Counted from the first letter of the stretch, positions 49,545-59,010 are shown. The stretch is DNA of 64,000 bases from Belliella baltica DSM 15883 (GCF_000265405.1 NC_018010.1:1942501-2006500), one strand, 5' to 3'. Notes: generated by a model from the sequence alone, not told the origin. Translations and numbers: made by a program.

Positions 49545-49905
49545 ATATGCCATTCTGCGAGTTGTGCCCAGGGTAGAGCGCGAGGAATTTATCAATGTGG
49601 GTGTATTGCTCTGCTCCAAGAAGGAAAATTTCTTGAAATGCAAAGTTAGTTTGGATATTACTAAACTCAAAGCTTTGGATTCCGAGGCTGATGCACAGCT
49701 ATTTGAGAATTATCTCGATTCCTTAGATCAAATTTGTCAAGGTAAAGCAAATGGGAGCCCCATCTCACAGCAAGATGCGCCTTCAAGATTCCGCTGGCTG
49801 ACAGCCAATCGCAGTTCTATGATTCAAACATCCCGACCACATGGCGGTTTTTCGGATAATTTAGACGCGACCTTGGAGGAGCTATTTCAGCTATTTGTTC
49901 AGTAG
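49522..49905 (+). CDS. DUF3037 family protein
   Basis: A 127-residue protein with the DUF3037 opening LYEYAILRVVPRVEREEFINVGVLLCSKKENFL and the later RFRWLTANRSSMIQTSRPHGGFSDNLDATLEELFQLFV. The function is unknown. The gene overlaps the HipA-like kinase by 23 nt. A partner, substrate or toxin-antitoxin role is plausible but unproven. Confidence 0.88.
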   Translation: MQGKHLYEYAILRVVPRVEREEFINVGVLLCSKKENFLKCKVSLDITKLKALDSEADAQLFENYLDSLDQICQGKANGSPISQQDAPSRFRWLTANRSSMIQTSRPHGGFSDNLDATLEELFQLFVQ

Positions 49906-49909
49906 TTTA

Positions 49910-50752
49910 TTAATTTCCAGAAAAAGAAACCTCGATCATCACAGGAAAATGATCGGAAGGGTATTTCAGTCCATAATTGTCAGTCAAAATACCATATCTA
50001 AGGACTTGGATTCCTTGATTCACAAAAACATAATCGATAATTCTTTCAGGTTTTTTATCCCAGCTGTATCCATTGAATGTTCCTATAGCTCCGTAAGGAG
50101 TATTTTGGCTTAAATTTTTGCTGTCTTTGAAATCGCTTTTCACGATAATTTCATAAGCTTTATTGTCATTCTCCACATTGAAATCACCCATCAAAATCAC
50201 AGGGGTGTTTTCAGTATTGATGGATTTGATTTTTTCTAAAATCAATTTACTACTTTCCTCTCTTGCTTTTTGGCCAACATGGTCATAGTGGATATTGAAA
50301 ACATAAAATTTCTGACCATTTTTATCCTCAAAATTTCCATAAGTACAAATCCGATTGAGTGCTGCATCCCAACCTTTTGAGGCCACATCAGGAGTCGGTG
50401 AGAGCCAAAAGGTATTGCTTTCTATTAAGGTAAATTTTTTGGAATTGTAAAAAATTGCAGAAAACTCACCTTTGATTCCATCTTCTTCTCTACTTTGGCC
50501 AATATAGGGGAAATTCAAATTTTCGCTGATTTCATCTAATTGATGTTTCATCCCTTCTTGAGTTCCTATAAGATCCATTTTGTGAAACTGCATCAAATTG
50601 ATCAAGTGACTTGACCGATCCTTCCAGAGATTTTCTAAGTCATTACGGTCATCAAATTTTATGTTATAAGTTGCGAATTGATAACTTTGTCCTAAAGCGA
50701 CTTCATTTATGAATAAGATAATAAAGAAGAGATAGATGAGTTTTATGTTCAT
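49910..50752 (-). CDS. Secreted endonuclease/exonuclease/phosphatase family protein
   Basis: A 280-residue protein with a signal peptide (LIYLFFIILFINEVALGQ), then the DNase I-like fold: FATYNIKFDD, DLIGTQEGMKHQLDEI (metal-binding Glu), NIHYDHVGQKAREESSKLIL, VILMGDFNVENDNKAYEII and the final SDHFPVMIEV with its catalytic His. The substrate may be nucleic acid, phosphoinositide-like or sphingolipid. It is convergent with DUF3037, 4 nt apart. Confidence 0.92.
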   Translation of the reverse strand: MNIKLIYLFFIILFINEVALGQSYQFATYNIKFDDRNDLENLWKDRSSHLINLMQFHKMDLIGTQEGMKHQLDEISENLNFPYIGQSREEDGIKGEFSAIFYNSKKFTLIESNTFWLSPTPDVASKGWDAALNRICTYGNFEDKNGQKFYVFNIHYDHVGQKAREESSKLILEKIKSINTENTPVILMGDFNVENDNKAYEIIVKSDFKDSKNLSQNTPYGAIGTFNGYSWDKKPERIIDYVFVNQGIQVLRYGILTDNYGLKYPSDHFPVMIEVSFSGN

Positions 50753-50832
50753 TTTCTTTTGATTTAAAAGTAAATGTTAGGTTTTGTTAAAGTCATGAAA
50801 TTAAAAATAAAAACAATAAATACTACCTAAAT

Positions 50833-51729
50833 ATGATTATTGATCCTAGTAATGTTTCCTCAGCTGACTTTCAGGCTTATCTTCAAGGTACTGTGGCTCC
50901 AAGGCCTATCGCTTTTGCAAGCACAGTAGATAAAAATGGGAAAGTCAACCTCAGTCCATTTAGCTACTTCAATGTTTTTAGTACGAACCCTCCGATTTTG
51001 GTTTTTTCACCATCCCGAAGGGTAAGGGACAATACCACAAAGCATACTCTTGAAAATGTACACGAAGTCAAAGAAGTGGTTATCAATATCGTAGATTTTT
51101 CTCTTGTTGAACAGATGTCGCTTTCAAGCACTGAATATGATAAAGGCGTCAATGAATTTGTGAAAGCAGGGTTGACTCCTGAGAAATCTTTGAAAGTTTC
51201 TCCTCCTAGAGTGAAGGAATCTCCAGCAGCCTTTGAATGTATTGTAAAAGACATCATTTCACTTGGTGAAGAAGGAGGTGCGGGGAATTTGATTATTTGT
51301 GAAGTGATTATGGCACATATTTCTGATTCAATCTTAGATGAAAATGGCCAAATTAGTCCTTACAAGTTAGATGCAGTCTCGAGAATGGGAGGGAATTGGT
51401 ATTGCAGAGCCAATGGAGAAGCACTTTTTGAGATTCCAAAGCCAATTAGAAACAAGGGGATCGGGGTTGATCAAATTCCAAGTGTCATTCAAAACAGTGT
51501 AGTGCTTACTGGAAATAATCTGGGTAGATTGGGCAATATTGAAAAAATCCCTTCAAAAGATGAGGTTTTGGAATATGGGGATAGACCTGAAATCGTGGAG
51601 ATGAAAATTAGATTTCAAAATGATCAAGAAAGCCTTTCCTTTCATTTACATGAACATGCAAAAATACTCTTAGAAGAAGGGAATGTGGAAGATGCATGGA
51701 AAGTCTTGTTGCAGTTTCCAACATCTTAA
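50833..51729 (+). CDS. Flavin reductase family protein (FMN-binding)
   Basis: A 298-residue protein whose first 200 residues match the flavin reductase-like split barrel: YLQGTVAPRPIAFASTVDKNGKVNLSPFSYFNVFSTNPPILVFSPSRR, then NIVDFSLVEQMSLSSTEYDKGVNEF and VIMAHISDSILDENGQI. The rest is a helical C-terminal extension. Such proteins bind FMN and reduce flavins or small molecules. Substrate unknown. Single gene between two minus-strand genes. Confidence 0.87.
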   Translation: MIIDPSNVSSADFQAYLQGTVAPRPIAFASTVDKNGKVNLSPFSYFNVFSTNPPILVFSPSRRVRDNTTKHTLENVHEVKEVVINIVDFSLVEQMSLSSTEYDKGVNEFVKAGLTPEKSLKVSPPRVKESPAAFECIVKDIISLGEEGGAGNLIICEVIMAHISDSILDENGQISPYKLDAVSRMGGNWYCRANGEALFEIPKPIRNKGIGVDQIPSVIQNSVVLTGNNLGRLGNIEKIPSKDEVLEYGDRPEIVEMKIRFQNDQESLSFHLHEHAKILLEEGNVEDAWKVLLQFPTS

Positions 51730-51735
51730 ATTAGC

Positions 51736-51779
51736 CTAAAACATAGAAAGAGAGCCGAGGCTCTCTTTCTATGTTTTAG
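51736..51779. terminator. Bidirectional terminator
   Basis: A perfect 21-bp inverted repeat (51736-51756 and 51759-51779) around two bases, between the flavin reductase gene and the convergent sppA gene. Confidence 0.85.
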
Positions 51780-51796
51780 TATTACTTTGTTGATGT

Positions 51797-53557
51797 CTAT
51801 TCGATAATCAAATCATAAGGCATTCTTAGCATCATTCCTTCGTATTTCTTGATATTTTCAAGTTCGTTGTAAACTGGGTAAAAAGAACCTAGTTTCGATT
51901 TCATGTATCTCGTCTGAACATCATTGGTAAGGTCAGCCATCAATTTTTCAAACCAAGGCTTTACTTGTGGATAATATGCAACTTTATAATCTTCTTCTAC
52001 GCCAGCTTTGATAGCTGCGATCTCAATAGCGTCTTCTAGTCCACCTAAGACATCAACAAGTCCATTTTCTTTTCCTTGAATTCCTGACCAAACTCTTCCT
52101 GATGCTACTTCAAGTACTTCTTCTTTGGTCATGTTTCTACCATCAGCCACCCTGGAGATGAAAGTATCATAGCCATCTTCAATATTATTTTGGAATATGG
52201 ATTTTTCAAGATCTGTCAGTTGTCTTGTGAAACTCAAGAAATCAGATAACTCACCAGTTTTTACGACATCTGTTGTAAGGCCTAATTTGTTTTTCATCAA
52301 TCCTTCTGCATTGAACCACAATCCGAAGATCCCGATAGAACCTGTGATCGTGTTTGGTTGTGCAACAATCGTATCAGCAGGAGCAGAGATGTAATACCCG
52401 CCTGAAGCTGCATATTCTCCCATTGACGCGATGATTGGTTTTTCTTTTTTCGCTTCTTCAAGTGCTCTCCACATTACTTCTGAGGCCAATGCAGATCCTC
52501 CAGGAGAATTCACACGTACCACAATTGCTTTGACACTTTCGTCATTTTTTGCTCTGTTGACTTCCTTGACAAAGGACTCTGATGCAATCACACCCTCAGC
52601 AGTGCCACTGACAATTTCGCCTTGTGCGATGATGACAGCGATTTTGTTTTTTGAAAGAATGTTTTTTGTTTTTGCGTCTTTGTTGATAGTTGTGACATTG
52701 ATTGTGTTGATGTCGTCGTCTTCATCTAGACCAAGTTTCTCTCTAAGTAAATCTTTTACTTGGTCCTCGTACCAAAGTCCATCTACCAAGTTTAAGTCCA
52801 CTGCATCGCTATTTTTACGAACGAGCATTTGGCTGTTGATTTCTTTTGCTTTTTCTAAATCTATCGATCTGCTCTCAGCCACTTTTGCAACCGCAAAATC
52901 ATTCAAATCATTGAGAAATACGGAGGTCTGAAGTCTGTTTTCATCACTCATTTTATCTAGTAAAAATGGCTCAACAGCACTTTTGAACTCTCCAACTCTG
53001 AAAACAACAGGTTCGATTTCTAATTTTTCAAAAAGACCTTTAAAGAAAATAATTTCAGATGCAATGCCATTGAATTCCATGCCACCTAGTGGGTTCATAT
53101 AAACCTCGTCTGCAGCTGAACTCAAAAAGTATCCACCTTCAGTATAAATCTCGCTGTAAGCAACAATGAATTTCCCGGACTCTTTGAAGCTTATTAATTC
53201 CTCTCTAAGCTCGTGAAGCATTGCTTGACCAGCAGAGACCATTCCTGCTTGGAGATAAATTCCTTTCACGTTTTCATTTTTGGCAGCCTCTTGAATGGCT
53301 TTTTTCAAGTTGACAAGTCCCACACTTGCAATACCCCCAAAACCAGGTAGAGAATTGAGATCTATTTGATCTTCACTAGTGCGTTCTACTAAAGCTCTTC
53401 CTTCAAGATTTAGAACCAAAACGGTGTTTTCTTTGATTTTGACCTCACCTTCTGATGAAGCCGCAATGGCGATGATTCCTGCCAAAATAAAAAAACTGAT
53501 GACAGAAAACACCAATAGTCCTACGATTACAGCTAATACATTTCCTAGAAATTTCAT
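51797..53557 (-). CDS. sppA: Signal peptide peptidase SppA, 67K type
   Basis: A 586-residue membrane-bound serine protease with an N-terminal helix (VLAVIVGLLVFSVISFFILAGIIAI). It has two ClpP-like repeats. The first half contains FIVAYSEIYTEGGYFLSSAADEVYMNPLGGMEFNGIASEI and supplies the catalytic lysine region, the second KPIIASMGEYAASGGYYISAPADTIVAQPNTITGSIG supplies the serine. It degrades leftover signal peptides in the inner membrane. Length matches the long (67K) form. It is divergent from folK. Confidence 0.95.
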   Translation of the reverse strand: MKFLGNVLAVIVGLLVFSVISFFILAGIIAIAASSEGEVKIKENTVLVLNLEGRALVERTSEDQIDLNSLPGFGGIASVGLVNLKKAIQEAAKNENVKGIYLQAGMVSAGQAMLHELREELISFKESGKFIVAYSEIYTEGGYFLSSAADEVYMNPLGGMEFNGIASEIIFFKGLFEKLEIEPVVFRVGEFKSAVEPFLLDKMSDENRLQTSVFLNDLNDFAVAKVAESRSIDLEKAKEINSQMLVRKNSDAVDLNLVDGLWYEDQVKDLLREKLGLDEDDDINTINVTTINKDAKTKNILSKNKIAVIIAQGEIVSGTAEGVIASESFVKEVNRAKNDESVKAIVVRVNSPGGSALASEVMWRALEEAKKEKPIIASMGEYAASGGYYISAPADTIVAQPNTITGSIGIFGLWFNAEGLMKNKLGLTTDVVKTGELSDFLSFTRQLTDLEKSIFQNNIEDGYDTFISRVADGRNMTKEEVLEVASGRVWSGIQGKENGLVDVLGGLEDAIEIAAIKAGVEEDYKVAYYPQVKPWFEKLMADLTNDVQTRYMKSKLGSFYPVYNELENIKKYEGMMLRMPYDLIIE

Positions 53558-53630
53558 ATTTATTTTAAATTAAGTTCCTAAAATAGCGCTTTTTTCTTTA
53601 TTGTTATATTCTGAAATAGAGAAAAGGATA

Positions 53631-54122
53631 ATGCGACAGATTATTTTGATAATTGGCGGCAATATAGGTGATAGGTTGAGTTTAATCACACAGGCAAAGC
53701 AACTTTTAGAAGAGAAAATAGGAAAAGTTAGCTTAATTTCTTCTTTATACGAGACAGAAGCCTGGGGCGGAAACTCAAAAGGGAATTATCTCAACCAAAT
53801 TTTAGTCTTAGAATCTCCTTTAGCAGCTGATGAGGTGTTAGATAAAGCTTTACAAATTGAAAAAGTGCTAGGTCGTCAGCGGGATATAAAGTGGGGAAAT
53901 AGGACTATGGATATTGATATTCTTTATTATGGCGACGAAATAATAGATTCCCCCAACCTAAAAATCCCTCATCCATACCTTCACTTAAGAAGGTTTGTTC
54001 TTGAGCCACTTGCTGAAGTTGTTCCTAACTTGGTACATCCAATTTTGAATTTGACTTCAACAGAACTCTTACAAAATTGTCAGGATGATTCAATTGTAAA
54101 AGTAATAGGAGAAAAGCCCTGA
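53631..54122 (+). CDS. folK: 2-amino-4-hydroxy-6-hydroxymethyldihydropteridine pyrophosphokinase
   Basis: A 163-residue folate-pathway enzyme: ILIIGGNIGDRLSLI at the start, SSLYETEAWGGNSKGNYLNQI, LQIEKVLGRQRDIKWGNRTMDIDILYYGDEI (catalytic RxxxxxRxxDxDI) and LKIPHPYLHLRRFVLEPLAEV. It transfers pyrophosphate from ATP to the pterin. ATG 53631 is chosen because aaaagg precedes it and homology begins there; a frame open to 53601 would add ten residues. Confidence 0.95.
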   Translation: MRQIILIIGGNIGDRLSLITQAKQLLEEKIGKVSLISSLYETEAWGGNSKGNYLNQILVLESPLAADEVLDKALQIEKVLGRQRDIKWGNRTMDIDILYYGDEIIDSPNLKIPHPYLHLRRFVLEPLAEVVPNLVHPILNLTSTELLQNCQDDSIVKVIGEKP

Positions 54123-54136
54123 TTGAGGGCTTTTTC
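54112..54136. terminator. Shared terminator of folK and fabD
   Basis: aaaagccct pairs with agggctttt (54112-54120 with 54126-54134), containing the folK stop and lying just before the convergent fabD stop. Confidence 0.8.
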
Positions 54137-54138
54137 TA

Positions 54139-55014
54139 TTAGATACTTGATACTTCTGAGTCTTTATGGATTTTTTTCACTAAGCCCTGAAGGACTTTTC
54201 CCGGTCCACATTCTATAAATTCAGATGCACCATCTTCTACCATTTGTCGTACAGATTGCGTCCATTTTACAGGAGCAGTAAGCTGTGCAATAAGATTTTT
54301 CTTGATTTCAGTGACATCGGAGATTCCAGTAGTGCTCACATTTTGGTAAACAGGACAGGATGGAGGGTTGAAGGTTGTGCTTTCAATTGCTGATTGTAAT
54401 TTCTCACGTGCAGGTTCCATCAGAGGTGAGTGAAATGCACCTCCGACAGGCAAAGGTAAAGCTCTCTTGGCTCCGGCTTCTTTCATTTTTTCACAGGCGA
54501 TTTCGATTCCTTTATTTGATCCAGATATCACCAGTTGTCCTGGACAATTGTAGTTCGCAGCAACAACTATTTCTTCCTTGATAGACTCACAGATTTCTTC
54601 TACTACCTGATCTTCTAATCCTAAAATAGCAGCCATGCCAGAAGGATTGATTTCACAAGCTTCCTGCATAGCCAAAGCTCTTTGATAGACTAGTTTTAAG
54701 GCATCTTCAAAAGCCAAAGTACCGTTTGCCACTAAGGCTGAAAACTCACCAAGTGAATGACCTGCTACCATATTTGGCTTGAAATTGTCTGAAGTTTTGG
54801 CTAAAATAACTGAATGTAGAAATATAGCGGGTTGAGTAACTTTCGTTTGTTTTAGTTCTTCATCGGTGCCAGAAAACATAATGTCTGTAATTCTAAATCC
54901 TAAGATTTCATTGGCTTTTTCAAAAAGCTCCTTGGCTAATTCATTGCTATCGTAAAGTTCTTTTCCCATTCCTGGGAATTGGGCGCCTTGGCCTGGAAAA
55001 ACGTATGCTTTCAT
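54139..55014 (-). CDS. fabD: Malonyl CoA-acyl carrier protein transacylase
   Basis: A 291-residue protein with FPGQGAQFPGMGKELYDSN at the start, the nucleophile motif GHSLGEFSAL (Ser about residue 87), an Arg in LVYQRALAMQ and the catalytic His in VGGAFHSPLMEPA. It loads malonate from CoA onto ACP for fatty acid synthesis. Length matches FabD. It has its own promoter and is not clustered with fabG (14 kb). Confidence 0.95.
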   Translation of the reverse strand: MKAYVFPGQGAQFPGMGKELYDSNELAKELFEKANEILGFRITDIMFSGTDEELKQTKVTQPAIFLHSVILAKTSDNFKPNMVAGHSLGEFSALVANGTLAFEDALKLVYQRALAMQEACEINPSGMAAILGLEDQVVEEICESIKEEIVVAANYNCPGQLVISGSNKGIEIACEKMKEAGAKRALPLPVGGAFHSPLMEPAREKLQSAIESTTFNPPSCPVYQNVSTTGISDVTEIKKNLIAQLTAPVKWTQSVRQMVEDGASEFIECGPGKVLQGLVKKIHKDSEVSSI

Positions 55015-55047
55015 GCTTTTGGGGTTTAGCTATTTTTATTTTACTCA

Positions 55048-55055
55048 CAAATATA
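55048..55055 (-). promoter_or_regulatory. -7 box of the fabD promoter
   Basis: TATATTTG on the minus strand lies 33 nt before the fabD start at 55014. Confidence 0.55.
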
Positions 55056-55060
55056 TTAAA

Positions 55061-55087
55061 AAAAGAAGCCCTTCTGAGGCTTCTTTT
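55061..55087 (-). terminator. Terminator of the carbonic anhydrase gene
   Basis: aaaagaagcc pairs with ggcttctttt (7-nt loop) and on the minus strand is followed by further T. It lies 20 nt after the carbonic anhydrase stop. Confidence 0.75.
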
Positions 55088-55107
55088 AAGGTTTATCCTA
55101 TAAAATT

Positions 55108-55734
55108 CTAGTCTTCAAAAAAAGTAACTTCCCCGCTGTCTACATTGTAAACACCACCAACGAGCTTGACTTTTCCTTCATTTATATAGTTTATAATTAT
55201 GTCGCTTCTTTCTTTGATTTCCTCCATAGCATAATGAACATTCAGTTCCGTTACATTATTTACAAATGTTTCGTTTGATCCAGATCGATTCTCTTTTGTG
55301 GATCTTTCTTTATCAATAGCGGGCTTAATCTTATGCAATAATGCTGTGATATTCCCATCCCTAACATGATTACATGCACTCGTGATTGCCCCGCATTTTG
55401 AATGTCCTAAAACGACAATCAGTTTGGATCCTGCATATTTGACGGCGTATTCCATGCTGCCAAGTATGTCTTCATTTACAACGTTTCCTGCAACTCTAGC
55501 ACTAAATACATCGCCTAATCCTTGATCAAAAATCAATTCTACCGAAGTCCTCGAATCAATACAACTTAATACGATTGCAAATGGGAACTGACCGTCAGAG
55601 GTTTCATTGACTTGGTTCAATAAATTTCTATTTGCCCTAAGGTTATTTATAAACCTTTGATTCCCTTCTTTTAGGTAGTCTAATGCTTCTTGTGGAGTGA
55701 TTTCAGACTGGGATTTTTTTGTATGTGTTCTCAT
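55108..55734 (-). CDS. Beta-class carbonic anhydrase
   Basis: A 208-residue protein with the beta-CA zinc ligands: Cys in VLSCIDSRTSVELIF, the following D-x-R dyad, and His and Cys in VVLGHSKCGAITSACNHV. GDVFSARVAGNVVNEDILGSMEYAV is also typical. It hydrates CO2 to bicarbonate, needed for carboxylations such as acetyl-CoA carboxylase, which makes a link to nearby fabD possible. It is a single gene with its own terminator. Confidence 0.94.
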   Translation of the reverse strand: MRTHTKKSQSEITPQEALDYLKEGNQRFINNLRANRNLLNQVNETSDGQFPFAIVLSCIDSRTSVELIFDQGLGDVFSARVAGNVVNEDILGSMEYAVKYAGSKLIVVLGHSKCGAITSACNHVRDGNITALLHKIKPAIDKERSTKENRSGSNETFVNNVTELNVHYAMEEIKERSDIIINYINEGKVKLVGGVYNVDSGEVTFFED

Positions 55735-55828
55735 AGTGCGTTCATTACTTTGCTATCCCAAAGAATTTTTGTAGATAGTGGAGGTTTTTTTCAAAATATT
55801 GGATAGTTATGCTCGGGCTTTATTGTTT

Positions 55829-56236
55829 TTAGATAAACTTCTTTTTTTCATCACTTGTAGGAAGTCGACAAGTTTCTTTTTTTCCAAACCATTTATATCT
55901 GTTTCTTCCTATCCAGTCATAGATGTTATCTCTAAACGCTTCTGGTAATAGAATTCCAATATAGAAAATTTGCCAAACACCTCCTAGGTCTTTTGCTATT
56001 CTTAGAGCTGCTGAACTTTTGTAAAAAACCTGATCTCCTTGTATAAGAACTAGAGAATCTAGATAATTTTCATCAATTGTATAATCTTTTAAAATCTCTT
56101 TGACTTCAGAATCTTGAAGCGCTCCTACTTTGAACTTATCTCGTTTATCTTTTCTAATAATGAAATCTACAGCTTGATTGCATAGATTACAGACACCATC
56201 AAAAAGGACTAGATTGTAGTCGTCTTGAATTCTCAT
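55829..56236 (-). CDS. DCC family thiol-disulfide oxidoreductase-like protein (DUF393)
   Basis: A 135-residue protein with the family motif FDGVCNLCNQAVDFIIRKDKRDKFKVGALQDSE (the DxxCxxC at residues about 13-19) and the C-terminal YIGILLPEAFRDNIYDWIGRNRYKWFGKKETC block. The family is thioredoxin-like with suspected redox activity. It overlaps the T9SS surface-protein gene by 4 nt (ATGA) and so is its translationally coupled downstream partner. A role in that protein's maturation is inference. Confidence 0.9.
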   Translation of the reverse strand: MRIQDDYNLVLFDGVCNLCNQAVDFIIRKDKRDKFKVGALQDSEVKEILKDYTIDENYLDSLVLIQGDQVFYKSSAALRIAKDLGGVWQIFYIGILLPEAFRDNIYDWIGRNRYKWFGKKETCRLPTSDEKKKFI

Positions 56237-59010
56237 CGAATAATCTGTATGGTTCCTTTTAGCTTTTGTTCCTGAAGCTCAGGAGCAAAGGCGTCAAACC
56301 TGACTACAGCATTGTAGAAATAAGTGCCAGCAGGTAGTTCGTTTCCATTTTTGTCAGTTCCATCCCATCTAATGAAAATGTCATTTTCATTTGCTGTCAA
56401 GCTATTGTAGCTAAAGACCTCGACGCCCCATCTGTTGACAATAAAAATCTCAACTCCCTCTACAAATCTAGGGCATTTTGAGAATGGATTGTCAAATGCC
56501 ATAAATGTATCATTTGCCCCATCACCATTTGGTGTAAAGGCATTTGGCAATTCATAATATGGACAATTATCTACACAAACGATATTGCTAGGCTCACTTT
56601 CGTTTCCAGATCTATCAACTGCAGTGATGTAGTAGCACCCTTTGTAAGTTGGTAGGTTAGTAATTCTCGCGTTGCTGTTTATAGCAGAGTAAGTTTCTAT
56701 TAAAGTAAACTCACCTTCTTCACCATCTTCACTGAAGTAAAGTCTATAGCTACTCAGTTCATCGTCACATTCACCAGTAAAGTCTCCTTCCCAGCTCAAA
56801 TCATGAACAAAAGAATTGAAACCGCAAGATTTATCTGATAAAAATTCAGCACATTCAGGCCCTTCAAATGTCAAGATTGGTGGGCAAGGCAACCTATTAT
56901 CATCAGGTCTTGCACAAATAATCTGACTCTTATTTTCTAGAGGGTAAGTGAGTAAATCTACATTATAAGAACCTTTGGTCACTACATAATAACAGTATTC
57001 AATTTCTCTTTGTAAAGGAACACCATTATGGCTTCCATCATCAAAATATGTGAAGCCTGAAGTGGTAACATCTACCTCTGCAATCAATGTGAAGTTATCT
57101 GCATCTTGAGCAGCAGGATCGGTTCTATTTCTGTAAACTTCATGGGTAAATTCTGATACTGAATTGTTCCAAGGTACATTAAATTCCCAATTTAACTCTA
57201 TGGCTTCATTTATTATTACAGGCTCTAACCTGACTGAGGAAGCCATACTTGAGCTATCAATTGTCGTATTGCCCTCTTTAAGAATTACCCTATAGTTATA
57301 GACGAGATTTTCTGTGTTTAAATTTGTATCTGTAAATAAAGTGTCTGAAGTAGTTAATATGGATTCCCTATCTTGATTACCCATAAAACCAACACTTCGA
57401 ATGAGTTCATAGGTAAAAGGTCCTGGGAATTGTTCGGAATCAATATCGTATGGAGGAGTCCACTTAATAAAGATTTGACCTGTTTCTGAATCGGTTTCTT
57501 CTATACTCACATTTGTGATTAATGGAACATCTACGTCGATTGTTACACAAATTTCCTCCGAAACAATGCTCTCACCTAATCTTGGAGAAGGAAATGCTGC
57601 CACTAATCTGTAACAATATGTATTTCCAGGAGAAAGTCCATTCAAATCATTATTATCCAAGAAATTGAAAGTACTCATGTCAGTAGTTCCTACTAATTCA
57701 TAGCCAGCTCTGATTCCCGTTTCACATGAATCAGGCTCATAAGGATCACTATTCAATCTTCTCCAAACTTGCATGGTCTCTGCGGAATTTCCACAAGAAT
57801 ATGGATCCCAATTGATCTCTACAGATCTACCTTGCTGCTGCTCAAGGCTATTTATCACTGGGGGAGGGGCAATTACTTTAATATTCCAAGTTCTGATGTC
57901 AACCAAAGCTGGTCCTGAACTAGGCTGATCCGTAATTCGAACCCTTACTTGATATTCTCTCTCTCTAATATGGCTGCATACTGTTTGCCAGTTAAAATTG
58001 ACAATTCCAGGACTGTCTTGAAATACTGACTCTGGACTGTAAGAAGCTGGTGAAGAAGTGATTTCTATAGGGTCTCCAAAGACTTCTATCTTTATAGGAT
58101 CTCCATCAGGATCACTCCCTTGTATAATTTCTTCGATATTAGTGCCTGCTATCACGCAAAGATCATCTGGCAGTAAGAGTTCAGGTCTTTGATTATTGGT
58201 GTTTTCAATGATAATCTGCATATCACGTACCACGTAACCTATCAATCTAAATTCGCCATCAATTTTTCTATATTCTTCTATTCTAAAGGCAACATTGTAT
58301 TGACCTGCGATTCCAGGTGCGTCCCAAATCAAGTCTCCAGTCAAAGGGTCAAGCGTCAAAAAAGGTGGTGTTCCTCCATCTTCTCTATTGAAACTAAACT
58401 CTGAACTATCAGGGTCTCTGTAGTTATTTACTGCTCTTTGAAAATCCTGTTTTGGAACATCCAAACTGTAAGCTAAGCTATCACCATCTGGGTCATAAGC
58501 CCCGGGATTATGGATGTATCTGATATTCACACCACCATTATCTACAGGTGGGATAGTCAATACAGGGGAGTTGTTTACCCCTAAAAATGGGTCAATTCGG
58601 ATCATCGTTTCCACATAAAATGGAGTGTCCACAGAATTGTCCATATTTAAAGTATTGTCATTTCTGTTGAATTCTTTGAATCTGATGGTGTATTCACCTG
58701 GCCCTTGAAAAGTATACGTTACCACAAAAGTATTTTTCTCTATTTGATTACCCAATGGTTCTACAAGAACAATATCACTTTCTGTGTTGAGTGTAACTTC
58801 TCTACCATCCCCAAAATTGATAGTTCCTGGGCCAAAAATTACATTTGATCTTGTGTCAGTGTATCCGACAACTGTAATTCTGTAGGTTAATGCTTGAGTT
58901 GAAACTCTTTCGGCGATGATTTCACCAGCTCTAATGTGCGTAGCAGAGACTTTACTCAAGCTAGCTATCAAAATAGAAATGGTAAATAAAAGTAAATATC
59001 TGATTTTCAT
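56233..59010 (-). CDS. T9SS type B surface protein with gliding-motility C-terminal domain
   Basis: A 925-residue exported protein. Signal peptide: LLLFTISILIASLSKVSA. Early part: adhesin-like beta domains (YRITVVGYTDTRS, then PKQDFQRAV and a cadherin-type DPDGDSLAYSLD, repeated as DPDGDPIKIEV). Middle: several fibronectin III-like modules (about residues 400-790, e.g. GNTYCYRLVAAFPS, IEYCYYVVTKGSY, GCYYITAVDRSGNES). C-terminal about 90 residues: YELPNAFTPNGDGANDTFMAFDN and GTYFYNAVVRFDA, the CHU/gliding-type C-terminal sorting domain. ATG 59010 gives the signal peptide; six residues upstream is another ATG. Probable surface adhesin. Confidence 0.93.
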   Translation of the reverse strand: MKIRYLLLFTISILIASLSKVSATHIRAGEIIAERVSTQALTYRITVVGYTDTRSNVIFGPGTINFGDGREVTLNTESDIVLVEPLGNQIEKNTFVVTYTFQGPGEYTIRFKEFNRNDNTLNMDNSVDTPFYVETMIRIDPFLGVNNSPVLTIPPVDNGGVNIRYIHNPGAYDPDGDSLAYSLDVPKQDFQRAVNNYRDPDSSEFSFNREDGGTPPFLTLDPLTGDLIWDAPGIAGQYNVAFRIEEYRKIDGEFRLIGYVVRDMQIIIENTNNQRPELLLPDDLCVIAGTNIEEIIQGSDPDGDPIKIEVFGDPIEITSSPASYSPESVFQDSPGIVNFNWQTVCSHIREREYQVRVRITDQPSSGPALVDIRTWNIKVIAPPPVINSLEQQQGRSVEINWDPYSCGNSAETMQVWRRLNSDPYEPDSCETGIRAGYELVGTTDMSTFNFLDNNDLNGLSPGNTYCYRLVAAFPSPRLGESIVSEEICVTIDVDVPLITNVSIEETDSETGQIFIKWTPPYDIDSEQFPGPFTYELIRSVGFMGNQDRESILTTSDTLFTDTNLNTENLVYNYRVILKEGNTTIDSSSMASSVRLEPVIINEAIELNWEFNVPWNNSVSEFTHEVYRNRTDPAAQDADNFTLIAEVDVTTSGFTYFDDGSHNGVPLQREIEYCYYVVTKGSYNVDLLTYPLENKSQIICARPDDNRLPCPPILTFEGPECAEFLSDKSCGFNSFVHDLSWEGDFTGECDDELSSYRLYFSEDGEEGEFTLIETYSAINSNARITNLPTYKGCYYITAVDRSGNESEPSNIVCVDNCPYYELPNAFTPNGDGANDTFMAFDNPFSKCPRFVEGVEIFIVNRWGVEVFSYNSLTANENDIFIRWDGTDKNGNELPAGTYFYNAVVRFDAFAPELQEQKLKGTIQIIR

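Noticed and set aside
49895-50113. Plus-strand frame opposite the exonuclease/phosphatase gene end
   Set aside because: It is complementary to the catalytic SDHFP end of the minus-strand gene.
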